Translations under genes and position numbers: made by a program
Notes under the pieces: generated by a model
Databases searched by the model: none
The model's input: the letters and a program-made list of their open reading frames with translations, nothing else
Told to the model about the DNA's origin: nothing
Part shown: piece by piece, positions 16,499-26,017 of the stretch
How the letters are laid out: each line of letters begins with the position of its first letter
Numbering within the stretch: the stretch's first letter is position 1
From: Rugosibacter aromaticivorans
GTDB taxonomy: Bacteria > Pseudomonadota > Gammaproteobacteria > Burkholderiales > Rhodocyclaceae
Assembly: GCF_000934545.1 (NCBI RefSeq)
Contig: NZ_CP010554.1
Coordinates: 1,426,001-1,490,000, forward strand
Length of the DNA: 64,000 bases
Reading direction: 5' to 3'

Positions 16499-17730
16499 AA
16501 CGGCCATCACTCAATAGCTTGATACTCATCGGCGCTATTGCTGGCATTTTGCTGGGGCTGGCGTTTGCATCTTTAGGGAAAGAATCGCTCCTAACGCAAC
16601 AAGGTGTTTATGTGGCAGGGCTCATCGGCACGCTATTTGTCGATCTGCTCAAGATGATCGTGATTCCCCTCGTATTCACTTCCATCGCCGTTGGGGTTGC
16701 CAATCTGCGGCAGCACCAGCAAATGCACCAAGTGTGGACGCGCACGTTAGGCTTCTTCATATTTTCCATGGCCTTGGCTATCGGTGTGGGTTTAACGGCG
16801 AGTAATCTGTTTCGCCCTGGGCAGGGGTTGCACCTCGATATGTTTGCGCATGCGTTTTCAGGGACACCAATCAAAACGGGTTCTGCTGGCGAATTCTTCG
16901 CTCAATTTCTACATGCGCTGTTTATGAACCCTGTCACGGCCATGGCGCAAGGCGAAGTATTGGCAGTGGTTATATTCGCGCTTGTCTTGGGCGTCGCGTT
17001 AGTGAAAGGCGGCGATCGTTTTTCGCGTATGCATGGCTTTCTCGAGGAAATTCTCGGCATCATGCTGATGCTGGTCGGCTGGATCATGCGCCTGGCACCC
17101 CTTGGCATCATGGCCTTGCTGGCTAAGCTGATGGCAACTCAAGATGCTGCCATGCTGAGCATTCTGGTCAAATTTATCGCCGTGGTGATTGGCACCCTCT
17201 TGTTGCATGGCGTCGTGCTTCTGCCACTCATTCTGTATCTGGTGACCAGCATGACGCCGCTGCATTTCTGGCGCGGCGCGCGCGAGGCGCTGGTGACGGC
17301 CTTTGCCACCAGTTCCAGCTCGGCAACGCTGCCCGTCACGCTGCGTTGCGTTGAGCAACACCTGCATGTCAAACCCGATATTGCCGGTTTTGTTGTCCCT
17401 CTGGGTGCCACCATGAATATGGATGGCACAGCGCTTTATGAGGCGGCCGCTGCGCTGTTCATTGCCAATCTTGCCGGAATAGATCTGAACTTAACTCAGC
17501 AACTGATCGTCTTTGTCACCGCCATGATCGCCGCCATTGGCGCACCGGGCATTCCCTCTGCAGGCATGGTGACCATGGTGATGGTGCTGCAATCCGTCGG
17601 TTTGCCTGCAGAAGCCATCGCCATTTTATTGCCCATAGATCGCCTGCTGGATACCTTCCGCACCGCAGTGAATGTCGAAGGTGATATGGTGGGCAGCCTG
17701 GTTGTGCAGAAGTGGGTGGGGGAAAAATGA
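16495..17730 (+). CDS. Dicarboxylate/amino acid:cation symporter (DAACS family)
   Basis: A 411-aa membrane protein with about eight helices. Family marks are DLLKMIVIPLVFTSIAVGV at the N-terminal part, the serine-rich re-entrant loop AFATSSSSATLPVT near residue 270, and the cation-binding MNMDGTALYEA segment. The late helix with GAPGIPSAGMVTM and PIDRLLDTFRTAVNVEGD completes the substrate site. It imports C4-dicarboxylates, glutamate or aspartate with Na+ or H+; which one cannot be read. Confidence 0.93.
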   Translation: MKRPSLNSLILIGAIAGILLGLAFASLGKESLLTQQGVYVAGLIGTLFVDLLKMIVIPLVFTSIAVGVANLRQHQQMHQVWTRTLGFFIFSMALAIGVGLTASNLFRPGQGLHLDMFAHAFSGTPIKTGSAGEFFAQFLHALFMNPVTAMAQGEVLAVVIFALVLGVALVKGGDRFSRMHGFLEEILGIMLMLVGWIMRLAPLGIMALLAKLMATQDAAMLSILVKFIAVVIGTLLLHGVVLLPLILYLVTSMTPLHFWRGAREALVTAFATSSSSATLPVTLRCVEQHLHVKPDIAGFVVPLGATMNMDGTALYEAAAALFIANLAGIDLNLTQQLIVFVTAMIAAIGAPGIPSAGMVTMVMVLQSVGLPAEAIAILLPIDRLLDTFRTAVNVEGDMVGSLVVQKWVGEK

Positions 17731-17809
17731 AACAAACTCTCGCCTCAATAGATTGATACTGTTATTATTTAATCGATACGCTTTGACATTTAAATAGAAG
17801 GTAATTGCC

Positions 17810-18703
17810 ATGACGCAACAATCAAAGTCCATTTCAGCAGACTTTCCGTTCGCGCCTCATGACATAAAGATTTTCGGTTCGCATATGAACTATGTCGATG
17901 TCGGCCGCGGTGATCCAATTGTATTTCTGCATGGCAATCCCACCTCATCCTATCTGTGGCGCAACATCATTCCTTATCTTGAGCCGTATGCGCGCTGTAT
18001 CGCGCCGGATCTGATCGGTTTTGGAAAATCGGATAAACCAGCACTCGAATATCGCGTGTTTGACCATGTCAGATATCTGGATGAATTTTTCGATGCGCTG
18101 GGTTTGAAAAAATTCACGCTGGTCATTCATGACTGGGGTTCGGCGCTTGGTTTTAATTATGCGCGACGATTTCCTGAGCGCATCAAAGCAATTGCCTTCA
18201 TGGAAGCCATGATTGCCCCGATGCCGGCGATAGACATGTTTCCACCAGCGATTGCTGAGGCCTTTCGCGGCTTTCGCACGCCTGGCGTGGGTTGGCGGAT
18301 GATTGCTGAAGAGAATCAGTTTATCGAAGGAGTACTTCCCAGTACAATCTTAAGGAAGCTCACGGCAGTTGAAATGGATCACTATCGTGCGCCGTTTCCT
18401 ACCGTCGAATCCAGACGCCCCATCGCACAGTTTCCTAAAGAGCTTTCATTTGCAGGCGAGCCTGCTGATGTGACGTGGATGATCAAAAAATATAACGCAT
18501 GGCTATGTACTGCGCAGCATCCAAAATTATTGCTGCATGCCAGGCCCGGTGTGTTGATTCGCCCGCAAGAAGTTACCTGGTGTCAGGAAAATTTGACTGC
18601 GCTGGAAACGGTCGATCTCGGCGAAGGTTTGCACTACCTGCAAGAAGATCATCCACACGAGATTGGCACGGCAATCGCCAGTTGGTATCGGCGTTTGTTG
18701 TAA
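17810..18703 (+). CDS. dhaA: Haloalkane dehalogenase (DhaA-like alpha/beta hydrolase)
   Basis: A 297-aa protein that closely follows Rhodococcus-type DhaA along its length (recollected). The nucleophile Asp and halide-binding Trp are in VIHDWGSALGF. The halide-binding Asn is in FLHGNPTSSYLWRN. The catalytic Glu candidate is in AFMEAM and the catalytic His in GLHYLQEDHP. The cap domain includes FIEGVLPS and EMDHYRAPF. These residues mark the HLD-II subfamily, which splits C-halogen bonds by hydrolysis. It is a single gene with an 80-bp upstream gap and no adjacent alcohol dehydrogenase. The natural substrate is unknown. Confidence 0.88.
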   Translation: MTQQSKSISADFPFAPHDIKIFGSHMNYVDVGRGDPIVFLHGNPTSSYLWRNIIPYLEPYARCIAPDLIGFGKSDKPALEYRVFDHVRYLDEFFDALGLKKFTLVIHDWGSALGFNYARRFPERIKAIAFMEAMIAPMPAIDMFPPAIAEAFRGFRTPGVGWRMIAEENQFIEGVLPSTILRKLTAVEMDHYRAPFPTVESRRPIAQFPKELSFAGEPADVTWMIKKYNAWLCTAQHPKLLLHARPGVLIRPQEVTWCQENLTALETVDLGEGLHYLQEDHPHEIGTAIASWYRRLL

Positions 18704-18732
18704 TCTTTTTATCTTTAAACGGCGGATAGCCC

Positions 18733-19119
18733 TCAGCCTTTCTTTTCAATCAGCTCGATTTTGTAGCCATCGGGGTCTTCAACAAACGCAATCACGGTGC
18801 TGCCGCCTTTCATGGGTCCGGCTTCTCGGGTGATGTTGCCGCCACGCTGACGAATGGTTTCACAGGTGGCGGCGGCGTCTGGCACGGCAATGGCAATGTG
18901 GCCGTAGCCGGTGCCGAGTTCGTAGTGATCAACGCCCCAGTTGTAGGTGAGCTCGATCACCGCACCGTTTTCTTCATCCTCGAAGCCGACGAAGGCGAGG
19001 GTGAATTTGCCAGCGGGATAGTCAGCACGGCGCAGCAAACGCATGCCCAGAATATCCATGTAAAAGTGCAATGATCGATCAAGATCGCCCACACGCAACA
19101 TGGTGTGCAAAATTCTCAT
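18733..19119 (-). CDS. gloA: Lactoylglutathione lyase (glyoxalase I)
   Basis: A 128-aa single-domain VOC fold. The metal ligands of the Ni-type enzyme are visible: His in [16 protein letters not shown], Glu in [11 protein letters not shown], His in GYGHIAIAV, and Glu in GYKIELIEK. It isomerises the methylglyoxal-glutathione adduct. GloB, the next step, is encoded at 41.2 kb. It lies 10 bp downstream of the M48 peptidase gene on the same strand and probably ends that operon. Confidence 0.95.
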   Translation of the reverse strand: MRILHTMLRVGDLDRSLHFYMDILGMRLLRRADYPAGKFTLAFVGFEDEENGAVIELTYNWGVDHYELGTGYGHIAIAVPDAAATCETIRQRGGNITREAGPMKGGSTVIAFVEDPDGYKIELIEKKG

Positions 19120-19129
19120 GGCATTCCTT

Positions 19130-19870
19130 TCATAAGATGGGGAGAGAGGCGGCGCAGGTTTTGAGTTCGTTACGTGCGGTTTTCCAGTCAGGGTAGAGGG
19201 TGCCCACGATACGCCAAAAATGTACGCTGTGATTCATCTCGAGCAAATGCGCTACCTCGTGCGCAACGACATAATCACCGAGATGCGGCGCGAGGTGAAT
19301 CAGCCGCCAATTGATACGGATGCCGCTGTTGCGGCTGCAACTGCCCCACCGTGTGCGGGCAGCGGAAAGGCCCAGCGGGGGCGGGGCGAGATGGATCTGC
19401 GCGGTGTAATGCGCCAGCCGTCCGCTAAAGTGAATCAGTGCCTGCGCTTTTAAGGCGCGGGTGGCAAGTCCGCCGAGATTAGCGTCGGGGCGGGCTTCTA
19501 GCACCAGTGTTTGGGCTATCCAGCGGAACCGGTTGGCGCCAGGAATAACGCGCACTTCAATGTCTTGGCCAAGCAGGGGGAGCGGGGCGCCATCTTTGAT
19601 GTTGATATGGCGTGGGCGACAGACGCGCGCGAGTTCATCCAGTTTTTGCAGCACCCATGCGCCGTGGTCCAGCACGAAATGATCGATATCTGCCAGCCGC
19701 ATGCGGGTGGGCGCAGATAAGCGCAGGCCACGCTCGTCGATGGTCATGCTTAAGCGACGCGCGCCGGTTTTGATGCGGAAATCGACGATGCGTCCGGAGA
19801 TCACCACCTGCCGCGTCTTAGGCACTGGCGCGGGTTGCGGCAGACGAAAAAGTTTGAGTTGTTCAAGCAT
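19130..19870 (-). CDS. M48-type metallopeptidase (YgjP/DUF45 family)
   Basis: From ATG 19870 the protein is 246 aa. The C-terminal zinc motif is intact: [20 protein letters not shown], i.e. HExxH with a following H. The preceding [20 protein letters not shown] is also typical. The N-terminal strand-rich half ([20 protein letters not shown]) matches YgjP-like proteins. Longer in-frame starts lie inside the upstream gene and are unlikely. It overlaps by 8 nt with a second, catalytically dead relative just upstream. The cellular substrate is unknown. Confidence 0.88.
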   Translation of the reverse strand: MLEQLKLFRLPQPAPVPKTRQVVISGRIVDFRIKTGARRLSMTIDERGLRLSAPTRMRLADIDHFVLDHGAWVLQKLDELARVCRPRHINIKDGAPLPLLGQDIEVRVIPGANRFRWIAQTLVLEARPDANLGGLATRALKAQALIHFSGRLAHYTAQIHLAPPPLGLSAARTRWGSCSRNSGIRINWRLIHLAPHLGDYVVAHEVAHLLEMNHSVHFWRIVGTLYPDWKTARNELKTCAASLPIL

Positions 19871-20402
19871 GCAAGGAAAACAACGAGTGGCTTGACTGGT
19901 CGCGTGAAAAATAGCGCCGCAGTGCCTGGTCAAGCGCGGCGTCAATCACTTCTGGCGGTTGCTCAATCAGGCGCCAGTGGCAGCGCAAGAGGGTGAAAAA
20001 CTCGGTGGTGACAGATTCGGTCGGCACATTGAGCAACTCAACCCAATCGCCCCGAGCGGCAAAAGAGAGCGCTAAACGTGGTGGCTGCCGGGTTGGTTGC
20101 CCGGGTTGTTGCCGCATTACCAGCGCCGACTTTTCGGTGATGCACTGTGCAAGGTAGCGGGTAGCGTCTTTGCGCAGCCAGGCTTCAGCGCTATCTTGAA
20201 TCTGCCGTGGCGTGGCGCGTGGTGGCAGGGGTAAATACAAGGCATCACCTTGGCGCCAAGTTTGGGCATGCTCGCGGCTGAGCGTTAAGCGCAGCGATTG
20301 GCCCAGCCAGCGAATGGATGCGCCCTCATGCCAGCGCACTGCTGCATCAGGGATTGCGGTGTCCAGTCGCAGATCAAGTTGGGGGTTGCGGACGGATCTC
20401 AT
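19863..20402 (-). CDS. Degenerate YgjP-like paralogue without zinc motif
   Basis: A 179-aa frame from ATG 20402, overlapping the end of plsC by 29 nt. Its layout echoes the neighbouring peptidase. There is a strand-rich half (ASIRWLGQSLRLTLSREHAQ, ALYLPLPPRATPRQIQDSAE). Then LSFAARGDWVELL stands where the other has [10 protein letters not shown], and LRCHWRLIEQPPEVIDAALD where the other has [20 protein letters not shown]. The HExxH that should follow is replaced by QALRRYF. It is therefore a pseudoenzyme or decaying copy. A diverged 25-bp repeat lies in its central linker, read as EKSALVM. The homology claim is by eye. Confidence 0.6.
   Translation of the reverse strand: MRSVRNPQLDLRLDTAIPDAAVRWHEGASIRWLGQSLRLTLSREHAQTWRQGDALYLPLPPRATPRQIQDSAEAWLRKDATRYLAQCITEKSALVMRQQPGQPTRQPPRLALSFAARGDWVELLNVPTESVTTEFFTLLRCHWRLIEQPPEVIDAALDQALRRYFSRDQSSHSLFSLHA
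20110..20134 (-). repeat. Dispersed 25-bp repeat, copy 5
   Basis: Three mismatches, mainly at the GATAC end. It is in the degenerate M48-like gene, read in sense but in a different frame (EKSALVMR). Confidence 0.6.
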
Positions 20403-21141
20403 TTTTTGTATCGGTATCGCGATAAAGATGCGGGCTGATGTGGCGCATTTCGCCTTCAATCCAGGTTTCGGCACGGACCAGAATTTCGGATGCGGTGAGA
20501 CCTGCCGGATCAATAGCCGGGCCGATGCTGACGGTTGCCATGCCGCTCTTTTTAAACAATGCATTACGGCCCCAGAATTCGCCCGAGTTAAGTGCGACCG
20601 GTACGACGGGTGCCCCCGTAGCGGTCGCAAGAAAAGCCCCGCCCCCCTTGTAGCGGTTTTTTTGCCCGGGCGGTGCGCGTGTGCCTTCGGGAAATATGAT
20701 GACCGTGTAGCCGTCATCCAGCCGCTCACGGCCTTGATCGACCAGGCGCTTAATCGCTTCCTTGCCGGCGTTGCGGTCAATCTGGATCATTGGGGTCAGC
20801 GCCAGCGCCCAGCCGAAGAAAGGCAGATTCCTGATCTCCTTCCTCCAGACGAACACCGCATCCTTGAAAACTTCCTGCAGGATCAATGTCTCCCAAACGG
20901 ACTGATGTTTGGCAAACACCACGGCAGATCGCGGTGGGATATTTTCTACGCCGATCAGGCGATAAGGTATGCCCAATACATGTTTAACCAGCCAGATCGC
21001 AAAGCGCACCCAGGGCATGGCCAACCGATGGCGCCAGCGCAAGGAGAGCGGTAGGCTGACCAAAATAAACAGCAGCGTAAATGGCGGGGTAATTATGATC
21101 AGAATGACCATGAACAGCAAAGAGCGAAGAAATGAAACCAT
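20374..21141 (-). CDS. plsC: 1-acyl-sn-glycerol-3-phosphate acyltransferase (PlsC family)
   Basis: From ATG 21141 the protein is 255 aa. An N-terminal membrane helix (FLRSLLFMVILIIITPPFTLL) is followed by the acyltransferase blocks. The H-x4-D block appears as KHQSVWETL, i.e. H followed by E rather than D, a variant seen in some PlsC-like proteins. The later blocks are NRNAGKEAIKR, FPEGTRAPPG and APVVPVALNSG. It makes phosphatidic acid at the inner membrane. It lies after gmhB (28 bp) and overlaps the next gene, in the conserved glyS-gmhB-plsC order. Confidence 0.92.
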   Translation of the reverse strand: MVSFLRSLLFMVILIIITPPFTLLFILVSLPLSLRWRHRLAMPWVRFAIWLVKHVLGIPYRLIGVENIPPRSAVVFAKHQSVWETLILQEVFKDAVFVWRKEIRNLPFFGWALALTPMIQIDRNAGKEAIKRLVDQGRERLDDGYTVIIFPEGTRAPPGQKNRYKGGGAFLATATGAPVVPVALNSGEFWGRNALFKKSGMATVSIGPAIDPAGLTASEILVRAETWIEGEMRHISPHLYRDTDTKNEIRPQPPT

Positions 21142-21169
21142 GAGGTCAGCGATGGGGTAAGCGTTGTGG

Positions 21170-21703
21170 TCAGGCGAGCAGGTGGGCGACAGCTGCTGCG
21201 AGGTCAGGAAAAGTGAGTGTGCCAGCAGGCAGCGCCGGGTCGCTGGCGGTTTTTTGACCTTTGCCAGTGAGCACCAGGATCGGTTGCGCGCCGATGGCGA
21301 CAGCGGCTTCCAGGTCACGCAGCGCATCGCCTATGGCGGGTACGCCGGTTAAGTCAGTATTAAAGCGTTTGGCAATTTCCTGCAGCATGCCCGGTTTGGG
21401 TTTGCGGCAAGCGCAATTGTCTGCGCTGGTATGCGGGCAAAAAAAGATGGCATCAATACGTCCGCCGACTTGGGTGAGGGCTTTGTGCATTTTTTCGTGG
21501 ATGGCGTTTAGCGTATCCATCTCGAACAAGCCACGACCGATGCCCGATTGATTCGTGGCCACAACCACGCGATAACCCGACTGATTCAGCCGGGCGATGG
21601 CAGCCAAGCTGCCGGGAATGGGTTTCCATTCGTCAGGCGATTTGATGAACTGGGCGGAATCAACATTGATCACACCGTCGCGGTCGAGAATAATCAGCTT
21701 CAT
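21170..21703 (-). CDS. gmhB: D-glycero-beta-D-manno-heptose 1,7-bisphosphate 7-phosphatase
   Basis: A 177-aa HAD-superfamily phosphatase. Motif I is LIILDRDGVINVDS, motif II is VVATNQSGIGRG, and a structural zinc site is formed by CPHTSADNCACRKPKPGM. The KPKPGM Lys and the later GDALRDLEAA complete the HAD core. It removes the 7-phosphate in ADP-heptose synthesis for LPS. It stands directly before plsC on the same strand and after the glyQS genes, as in other betaproteobacteria. Confidence 0.95.
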   Translation of the reverse strand: MKLIILDRDGVINVDSAQFIKSPDEWKPIPGSLAAIARLNQSGYRVVVATNQSGIGRGLFEMDTLNAIHEKMHKALTQVGGRIDAIFFCPHTSADNCACRKPKPGMLQEIAKRFNTDLTGVPAIGDALRDLEAAVAIGAQPILVLTGKGQKTASDPALPAGTLTFPDLAAAVAHLLA

Positions 21704-21824
21704 ATCAATACAAGTTTATGTTTTATGGCAGCAGCAGAAGGCTTGGAAAACGGCCCTCTGTCCCGGCTATTCAACAGGTTTAACACGCTTACTCGCGTCG
21801 ATGGTGTTTGTCGCGCGGTGGGCA

Positions 21825-22175
21825 CTACAGCAGCTCAATGCCCAAGCGGCGCACGGCAAGCGCAAACAGACCAAAACAGACGACCGTGATAACGAGGCTG
21901 GCGAGCAGCGTCAGCCAGAACCCTAGGCGTGGCAACAGCACCGGAAAGGCGAGGAACATGGGCAGCGTCGGCACGACATACCAAAACGTATACCAGGCGT
22001 GATTAGCCACTTTGGATTCGGGCTGATTTTCAATGTGTAGCCAGACAAGCGCCAAAATAGTCACCAGCGGCAACGCGGCGACCAAGCCGCCGAGCTTGTC
22101 GCTGCGCTTGGCGAGTTCGGACACCAGCACGACGACTGCGGCGGTGGCGAGATATTTGGTGATGATCCAGGCCAT
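21825..22175 (-). CDS. DUF3147-like small membrane protein
   Basis: A 116-aa protein with four hydrophobic helices (ITKYLATAAVVVLVSELAK, LVAALPLVTILALVWLHIE, TFWYVVPTLPMFLAFPVLL, LGFWLTLLASLVITVVCFG). This matches the DUF3147 pattern of a small inner-membrane protein of unknown function. The start at 22175 (MAWIITKYL) is chosen because the longer frame begins in the glyS end. It lies 40 bp after glyS and 121 bp before gmhB on the same strand. Confidence 0.75.
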   Translation of the reverse strand: MAWIITKYLATAAVVVLVSELAKRSDKLGGLVAALPLVTILALVWLHIENQPESKVANHAWYTFWYVVPTLPMFLAFPVLLPRLGFWLTLLASLVITVVCFGLFALAVRRLGIELL

Positions 22176-22215
22176 GATTTTTCCAGACTTAATGAAGAAG
22201 GCGCTGGGCGGGCGT

Positions 22216-24318
22216 TCAGCTCGACAACCGCGAAATATCGGCAACGCGGTTCATCAGCCCGGCAAGACGCGCCAAGAGCGCCAAGCGGTTGGTGCGAATG
22301 GCGGCGTCATCCGCATTGACCATCACGCCCTCGAAGAAAGCATCGACAGCCTCGCGCAAGCCTGCCAGCGTTTTCAGCGCAGCGGTATAGTCGCTGCGGG
22401 CCAACTGCGCTTCGATGTCAGGGGCGAGTTTTTCGACGTCGCTAAACAAGTTTTTCTCGGCTGCTTCCTGCAACAACGCCGGATTGACGATGGTGTCGGT
22501 GTGTTTGACATGCTCGGCAGATTTTTTCAGGATGTTGACGATACGCTTGTTGGCTGCTGCCAGCGCGGCCGCCTCGGGAAGGGTGGCAAAGGCTTTGACA
22601 GCGGCAAGCCGTAGCGGTACTTCGTCGATGCGCATGGGGTTTTGCGCGAGCACGGCGTCAACCGCATTCGGTTCGTGTCCGGCGTCGCGCAATAAGTTGC
22701 GTAGCCGCTCACGGAAAAAGTCTTGAGTCCGTTCCTGGATGGCGCTGGTGAGTCGGTAATCACCCGTGAGCAACGCAGGCGCAAAGCCTTTAGTGGCATC
22801 ATCGATCAGGTCGCCAATCGAGAGCGGCAGCGGGGTTTCCATCAGGATGCGCAACACGCCCAGCGCGGCACGACGCAAGCCGAAGGGATCTTTGTCGCCG
22901 GTGGGAATCTGGCCAATACCGAAGAAGCCGATTAGCGCATCCATTTTGTCGGCCAGAGCAACGGCGCAAGCCACGGGGCCGTGCGGCAGCGCATCGCCAT
23001 TGAAGCGTGGGTGGTAATGTTCTTCAATGGCGGCGGCGACGACAGCAGGTTCGCCATCGGCCAGCGCATAATAGCGTCCCATAATGCCTTGCAACTCGGG
23101 AAATTCGCCGACCATGTCGGTGACCAGATCGGCCTTGGCCAAGAGTGCGGCGCGCTCAGTCAGCGTTGCATCGGCGCCGAGCCGGTGGGCAATCCGCGCC
23201 GCCAGCTTGACCAGCCGGTCGACGCGCTCGCCCTGAGTACCGAGCTTGTTGTGATAAACCACGCTGGCCAGTTTGCCGATGCGGGCGGAGAGCGGCGTTT
23301 TCTTGTCGGTCTCAAAAAAGAACTTGGCATCCGCCAGCCGTGGCCGCACCACGCGGGCATTCCCCGTGATGATGTGCGACGGGTCAGCGACCTGCATATT
23401 ACTGACGACGAGAAAGCGATTGGTCAGATTGTTTCCTTCCATCAACGGAAAGTATTTCTGGTTCGCCTTCATGGTCAGAATCAGGCATTCCTGCGGCACG
23501 GCGAGGAATTCGGATTCAAATCCGGCTTCATACACGGCGGGGTATTCGACCAGCCCGGTGACCTCATTGAGCAGGGCGTCATCCTTGAGCCAGGTGCGGT
23601 TGCCTGCTACAGCAGCTACGGCATCAAGTTGCGCGCAGATCATGTCGCGGCGTTTGTCGAACGCGGCGATCACATGGCCTTTTTGTTCCAGCGTGGCGGC
23701 GTAATCGTCGGCATTGCCGAGCATGATTTCGCCGCTGCTCATGAAACGGTGGCCGAGTGTGACGTGGCGACTTTGCAAACCAAGCACCTCACCTGCAATC
23801 AGCCGCGTGCCATGCAGCAGCACCAGCCCATGCACGGGACGCACGAACTGCACTTCGCTCGTGCCCCAGCGCATCAGCTTGGCGACGGGCAGTTTTTTCA
23901 GCGCGGCTTCGATCATGGCGGACAGCACGGTGTCGATGCGCTCCCCCGGTTTATGGAGGCGGAGGGCGAAGTACGCGGCCTTGCCATCGCTCACCTTTTC
24001 AAGCTGTGAAAATTCAACCCCCGCGCTACGCATGAAGCCTTCCAGCGCCTTGGTCGGCGTACCATCAGCAGCGAGACCTACGGCAACCGCCGGGCCTTTT
24101 TTTTCGATCGTGTGATCAGGCTGGGTTTCCAGGCAATCGGGAAATTGCAATGCCAGACGGCGCGGTGTGGCATACCAGCGGCCGACGTTTTCTGCTTGGA
24201 TGTAACCCGCTTCCGCCAGAGCTTTTTGCATCTGGTCAAAGAAGGCAAGACCAAGTTTTGCCAGCGATTTAGGAGGCAGCTCTTCGGTGAGGAGCTCGAT
24301 CAATAGCGTGGCTTTCAT
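22216..24318 (-). CDS. glyS: Glycine--tRNA ligase beta subunit
   Basis: A 700-aa protein, the usual length. It begins with [20 protein letters not shown] and contains [28 protein letters not shown] and the HD-type region [16 protein letters not shown]. The C-terminal DALR-like anticodon-binding region ends in [20 protein letters not shown]. It binds tRNA-Gly and works as an alpha2beta2 enzyme with GlyQ. It overlaps glyQ by 4 nt. Confidence 0.97.
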   Translation of the reverse strand: MKATLLIELLTEELPPKSLAKLGLAFFDQMQKALAEAGYIQAENVGRWYATPRRLALQFPDCLETQPDHTIEKKGPAVAVGLAADGTPTKALEGFMRSAGVEFSQLEKVSDGKAAYFALRLHKPGERIDTVLSAMIEAALKKLPVAKLMRWGTSEVQFVRPVHGLVLLHGTRLIAGEVLGLQSRHVTLGHRFMSSGEIMLGNADDYAATLEQKGHVIAAFDKRRDMICAQLDAVAAVAGNRTWLKDDALLNEVTGLVEYPAVYEAGFESEFLAVPQECLILTMKANQKYFPLMEGNNLTNRFLVVSNMQVADPSHIITGNARVVRPRLADAKFFFETDKKTPLSARIGKLASVVYHNKLGTQGERVDRLVKLAARIAHRLGADATLTERAALLAKADLVTDMVGEFPELQGIMGRYYALADGEPAVVAAAIEEHYHPRFNGDALPHGPVACAVALADKMDALIGFFGIGQIPTGDKDPFGLRRAALGVLRILMETPLPLSIGDLIDDATKGFAPALLTGDYRLTSAIQERTQDFFRERLRNLLRDAGHEPNAVDAVLAQNPMRIDEVPLRLAAVKAFATLPEAAALAAANKRIVNILKKSAEHVKHTDTIVNPALLQEAAEKNLFSDVEKLAPDIEAQLARSDYTAALKTLAGLREAVDAFFEGVMVNADDAAIRTNRLALLARLAGLMNRVADISRLSS

Positions 24319-25205
24319 GGCGCAACCCCGTTCAACATGGGGAATCCCAAGCGCTCGCGCGAGTTGTAATAGGCTTGCGCGACTTCACGCGCCAGCGTGC
24401 GCACACGGCCGATGTAGGCGGCACGCTCAGTCACCGAAATAGCGCCGCGCGCATCCAGCAAGTTGAAACTGTGCGAGGCTTTCATGACCATTTCGAAACC
24501 CGGTAAAGGCAAATTGAGAGCGATCAGCCGTTTGGCTTCCGACTCGAATTTGCCAAACTGCGCAAACAGCCAATCGACATCTGAATGTTCAAAGTTGTAA
24601 GTCGACTGCTCAACTTCGTTCTGGTGATACACGTCGCCATACGTCACGCCGGACGCCCAGACCAGGTCGTAGACATTTTCCACGCCTTGCAGATACATCG
24701 CCAGGCGCTCGATGCCATAAGTGATTTCGCCCAGCACCGGCCGGCAAACCAGCGAGCCGACTTCCTGGAAATAGGTAAATTGCGTGACCTCCATGCCATC
24801 CAGCCAGACTTCCCAGCCCAGCCCCCAGGCGCCCAGCGTTGGCGATTCCCAGTCGTCTTCAACAAAGCGAATGTCATGCTCGGAAGTGTTGATGCCCAAA
24901 TGGCGCAGGCTATCGAGATAGAGTTCCTGAATGTCCGGCGGATTGGGTTTGAGCACGACTTGATACTGGTAGTAGTGTTGCAGCCGGTTGGGATTCTCGC
25001 CATAACGGCCATCTTTCGGCCGCCGCGAAGGCTGCACATAGGCGGCGCGCCAAGGCTCGGGGCCGAGCGCACGCAGGAAAGTTGCGGTATGAAACGTACC
25101 TGCGCCAACTTCAATATCGTAAGGCTGGAGCAACACGCAGCCTTGTTTGTTCCAGTAGTCCTGCAAGCGCAGGATAACTTCCTGGAATGTGGGTTTTTGC
25201 TTCAT
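24315..25205 (-). CDS. glyQ: Glycine--tRNA ligase alpha subunit
   Basis: A 296-aa protein, normal length. The class II catalytic core is clear: [20 protein letters not shown], then [20 protein letters not shown] (motif 2 loop) and the [25 protein letters not shown] motif 3 region. It activates glycine and pairs with glyS downstream. In related genomes lnt normally lies directly upstream (recollected). Here the upstream side opens into the copper-gene insertion. Confidence 0.97.
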   Translation of the reverse strand: MKQKPTFQEVILRLQDYWNKQGCVLLQPYDIEVGAGTFHTATFLRALGPEPWRAAYVQPSRRPKDGRYGENPNRLQHYYQYQVVLKPNPPDIQELYLDSLRHLGINTSEHDIRFVEDDWESPTLGAWGLGWEVWLDGMEVTQFTYFQEVGSLVCRPVLGEITYGIERLAMYLQGVENVYDLVWASGVTYGDVYHQNEVEQSTYNFEHSDVDWLFAQFGKFESEAKRLIALNLPLPGFEMVMKASHSFNLLDARGAISVTERAAYIGRVRTLAREVAQAYYNSRERLGFPMLNGVAP

Positions 25206-25374
25206 GGGGGCATTCCGAAATGCGATAAAGAGGGCAATTTTACAGTGCTTTGCGTAGCTACAGAAGCGGACAGATCATGAACTTGCAGCACATGTCAAAT
25301 GCGAATTGACAAGCGATTTCGATGAGGTTAGCCTGAAACGGTTCCCACGCTTCAGTACTGGTGAATGTTTATGC

Positions 25375-25390
25375 CTTGCGCCAGTGCAAG
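25375..25390 (+). promoter_or_regulatory. Possible metal-regulator dyad upstream of the copper operon
   Basis: CTTGC and GCAAG form an inverted repeat with a 6-bp spacer, 65 bp before the Met-rich protein start. MerR-family copper operators have similar dyads. The match to a CueR box is loose and no regulator gene is in the insert. Confidence 0.3.
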
Positions 25391-25454
25391 CCGGAATAAC
25401 CGCAAGCCAACCTTTTCGTTGCCGGTAACGGCAACACCTTCCCAGGAGACACAC

Positions 25455-25958
25455 ATGAAGAAGACTCTAAGTGTTATCGCAACATCCATGATGCTGGCGT
25501 TTGCCGTTCACGCCGAAGACGCGCATCACCCCGAGCAAAAGACCGATGCGACCGTTGCCAAGGCGGCTGACCAACCCAGTGTCACCAGCGGCGAAGCAAT
25601 CAAGAAGATGCAGGGCAACGTGAAAAAAATGCGTTCCCAACTTGATCGCATCGGCAAGGCCAAGAGTGATGAGGAGCGGCAGAGGCTGATGGCCGAGCAT
25701 ATGCAGACCCTGCGCGAGAACATGATGGCCGCCAAGGGCATGATGGGTGAAGGCGCGGCCTGCTCGATGATGAAGGGTGGGAAAGGCGGCATGGCCGGCA
25801 TGGGTATAATGAAGGATCAGGGTGGCGAAGGCTCCGGGCATGACGCAGGGATGGAGCGCATGCAGCAGATGGAAAAGCGCATGGACATGATGCAGATGAT
25901 GATGGAACGCATGATGCAACACCAATCGGGTAGCGACGCCATGTCCGAGAAAAAATGA
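25455..25958 (+). CDS. Methionine-rich periplasmic protein of the copper cluster
   Basis: From ATG 25455 (preceded by CAGGAGAC) the protein is 167 aa. It has a signal peptide MKKTLSVIATSMMLAFAVHA with likely cleavage at VHA-ED. The mature part starts His-rich (EDAHHPEQK), has a charged helical middle, and ends in a dense Met tract (MERMQQMEKRMDMMQMMMER). Met and His clusters bind Cu(I)/Cu(II) in periplasmic copper chaperones. I do not recognise a named family. It is the first gene of the plus-strand series that ends with the copper ATPase. Confidence 0.75.
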   Translation: MKKTLSVIATSMMLAFAVHAEDAHHPEQKTDATVAKAADQPSVTSGEAIKKMQGNVKKMRSQLDRIGKAKSDEERQRLMAEHMQTLRENMMAAKGMMGEGAACSMMKGGKGGMAGMGIMKDQGGEGSGHDAGMERMQQMEKRMDMMQMMMERMMQHQSGSDAMSEKK

Positions 25959-26017
25959 GGAACGCCCCACGGCTCGCGTCGCGCAAGCCGTTGTGATTTC
26001 ATTGCGGCAAGATCGCC

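Noticed and set aside
22981..24009. 342-aa plus-strand open frame opposite glyS
   Set aside because: It lies wholly within glyS, which is certain, and its composition is that of an antisense frame.
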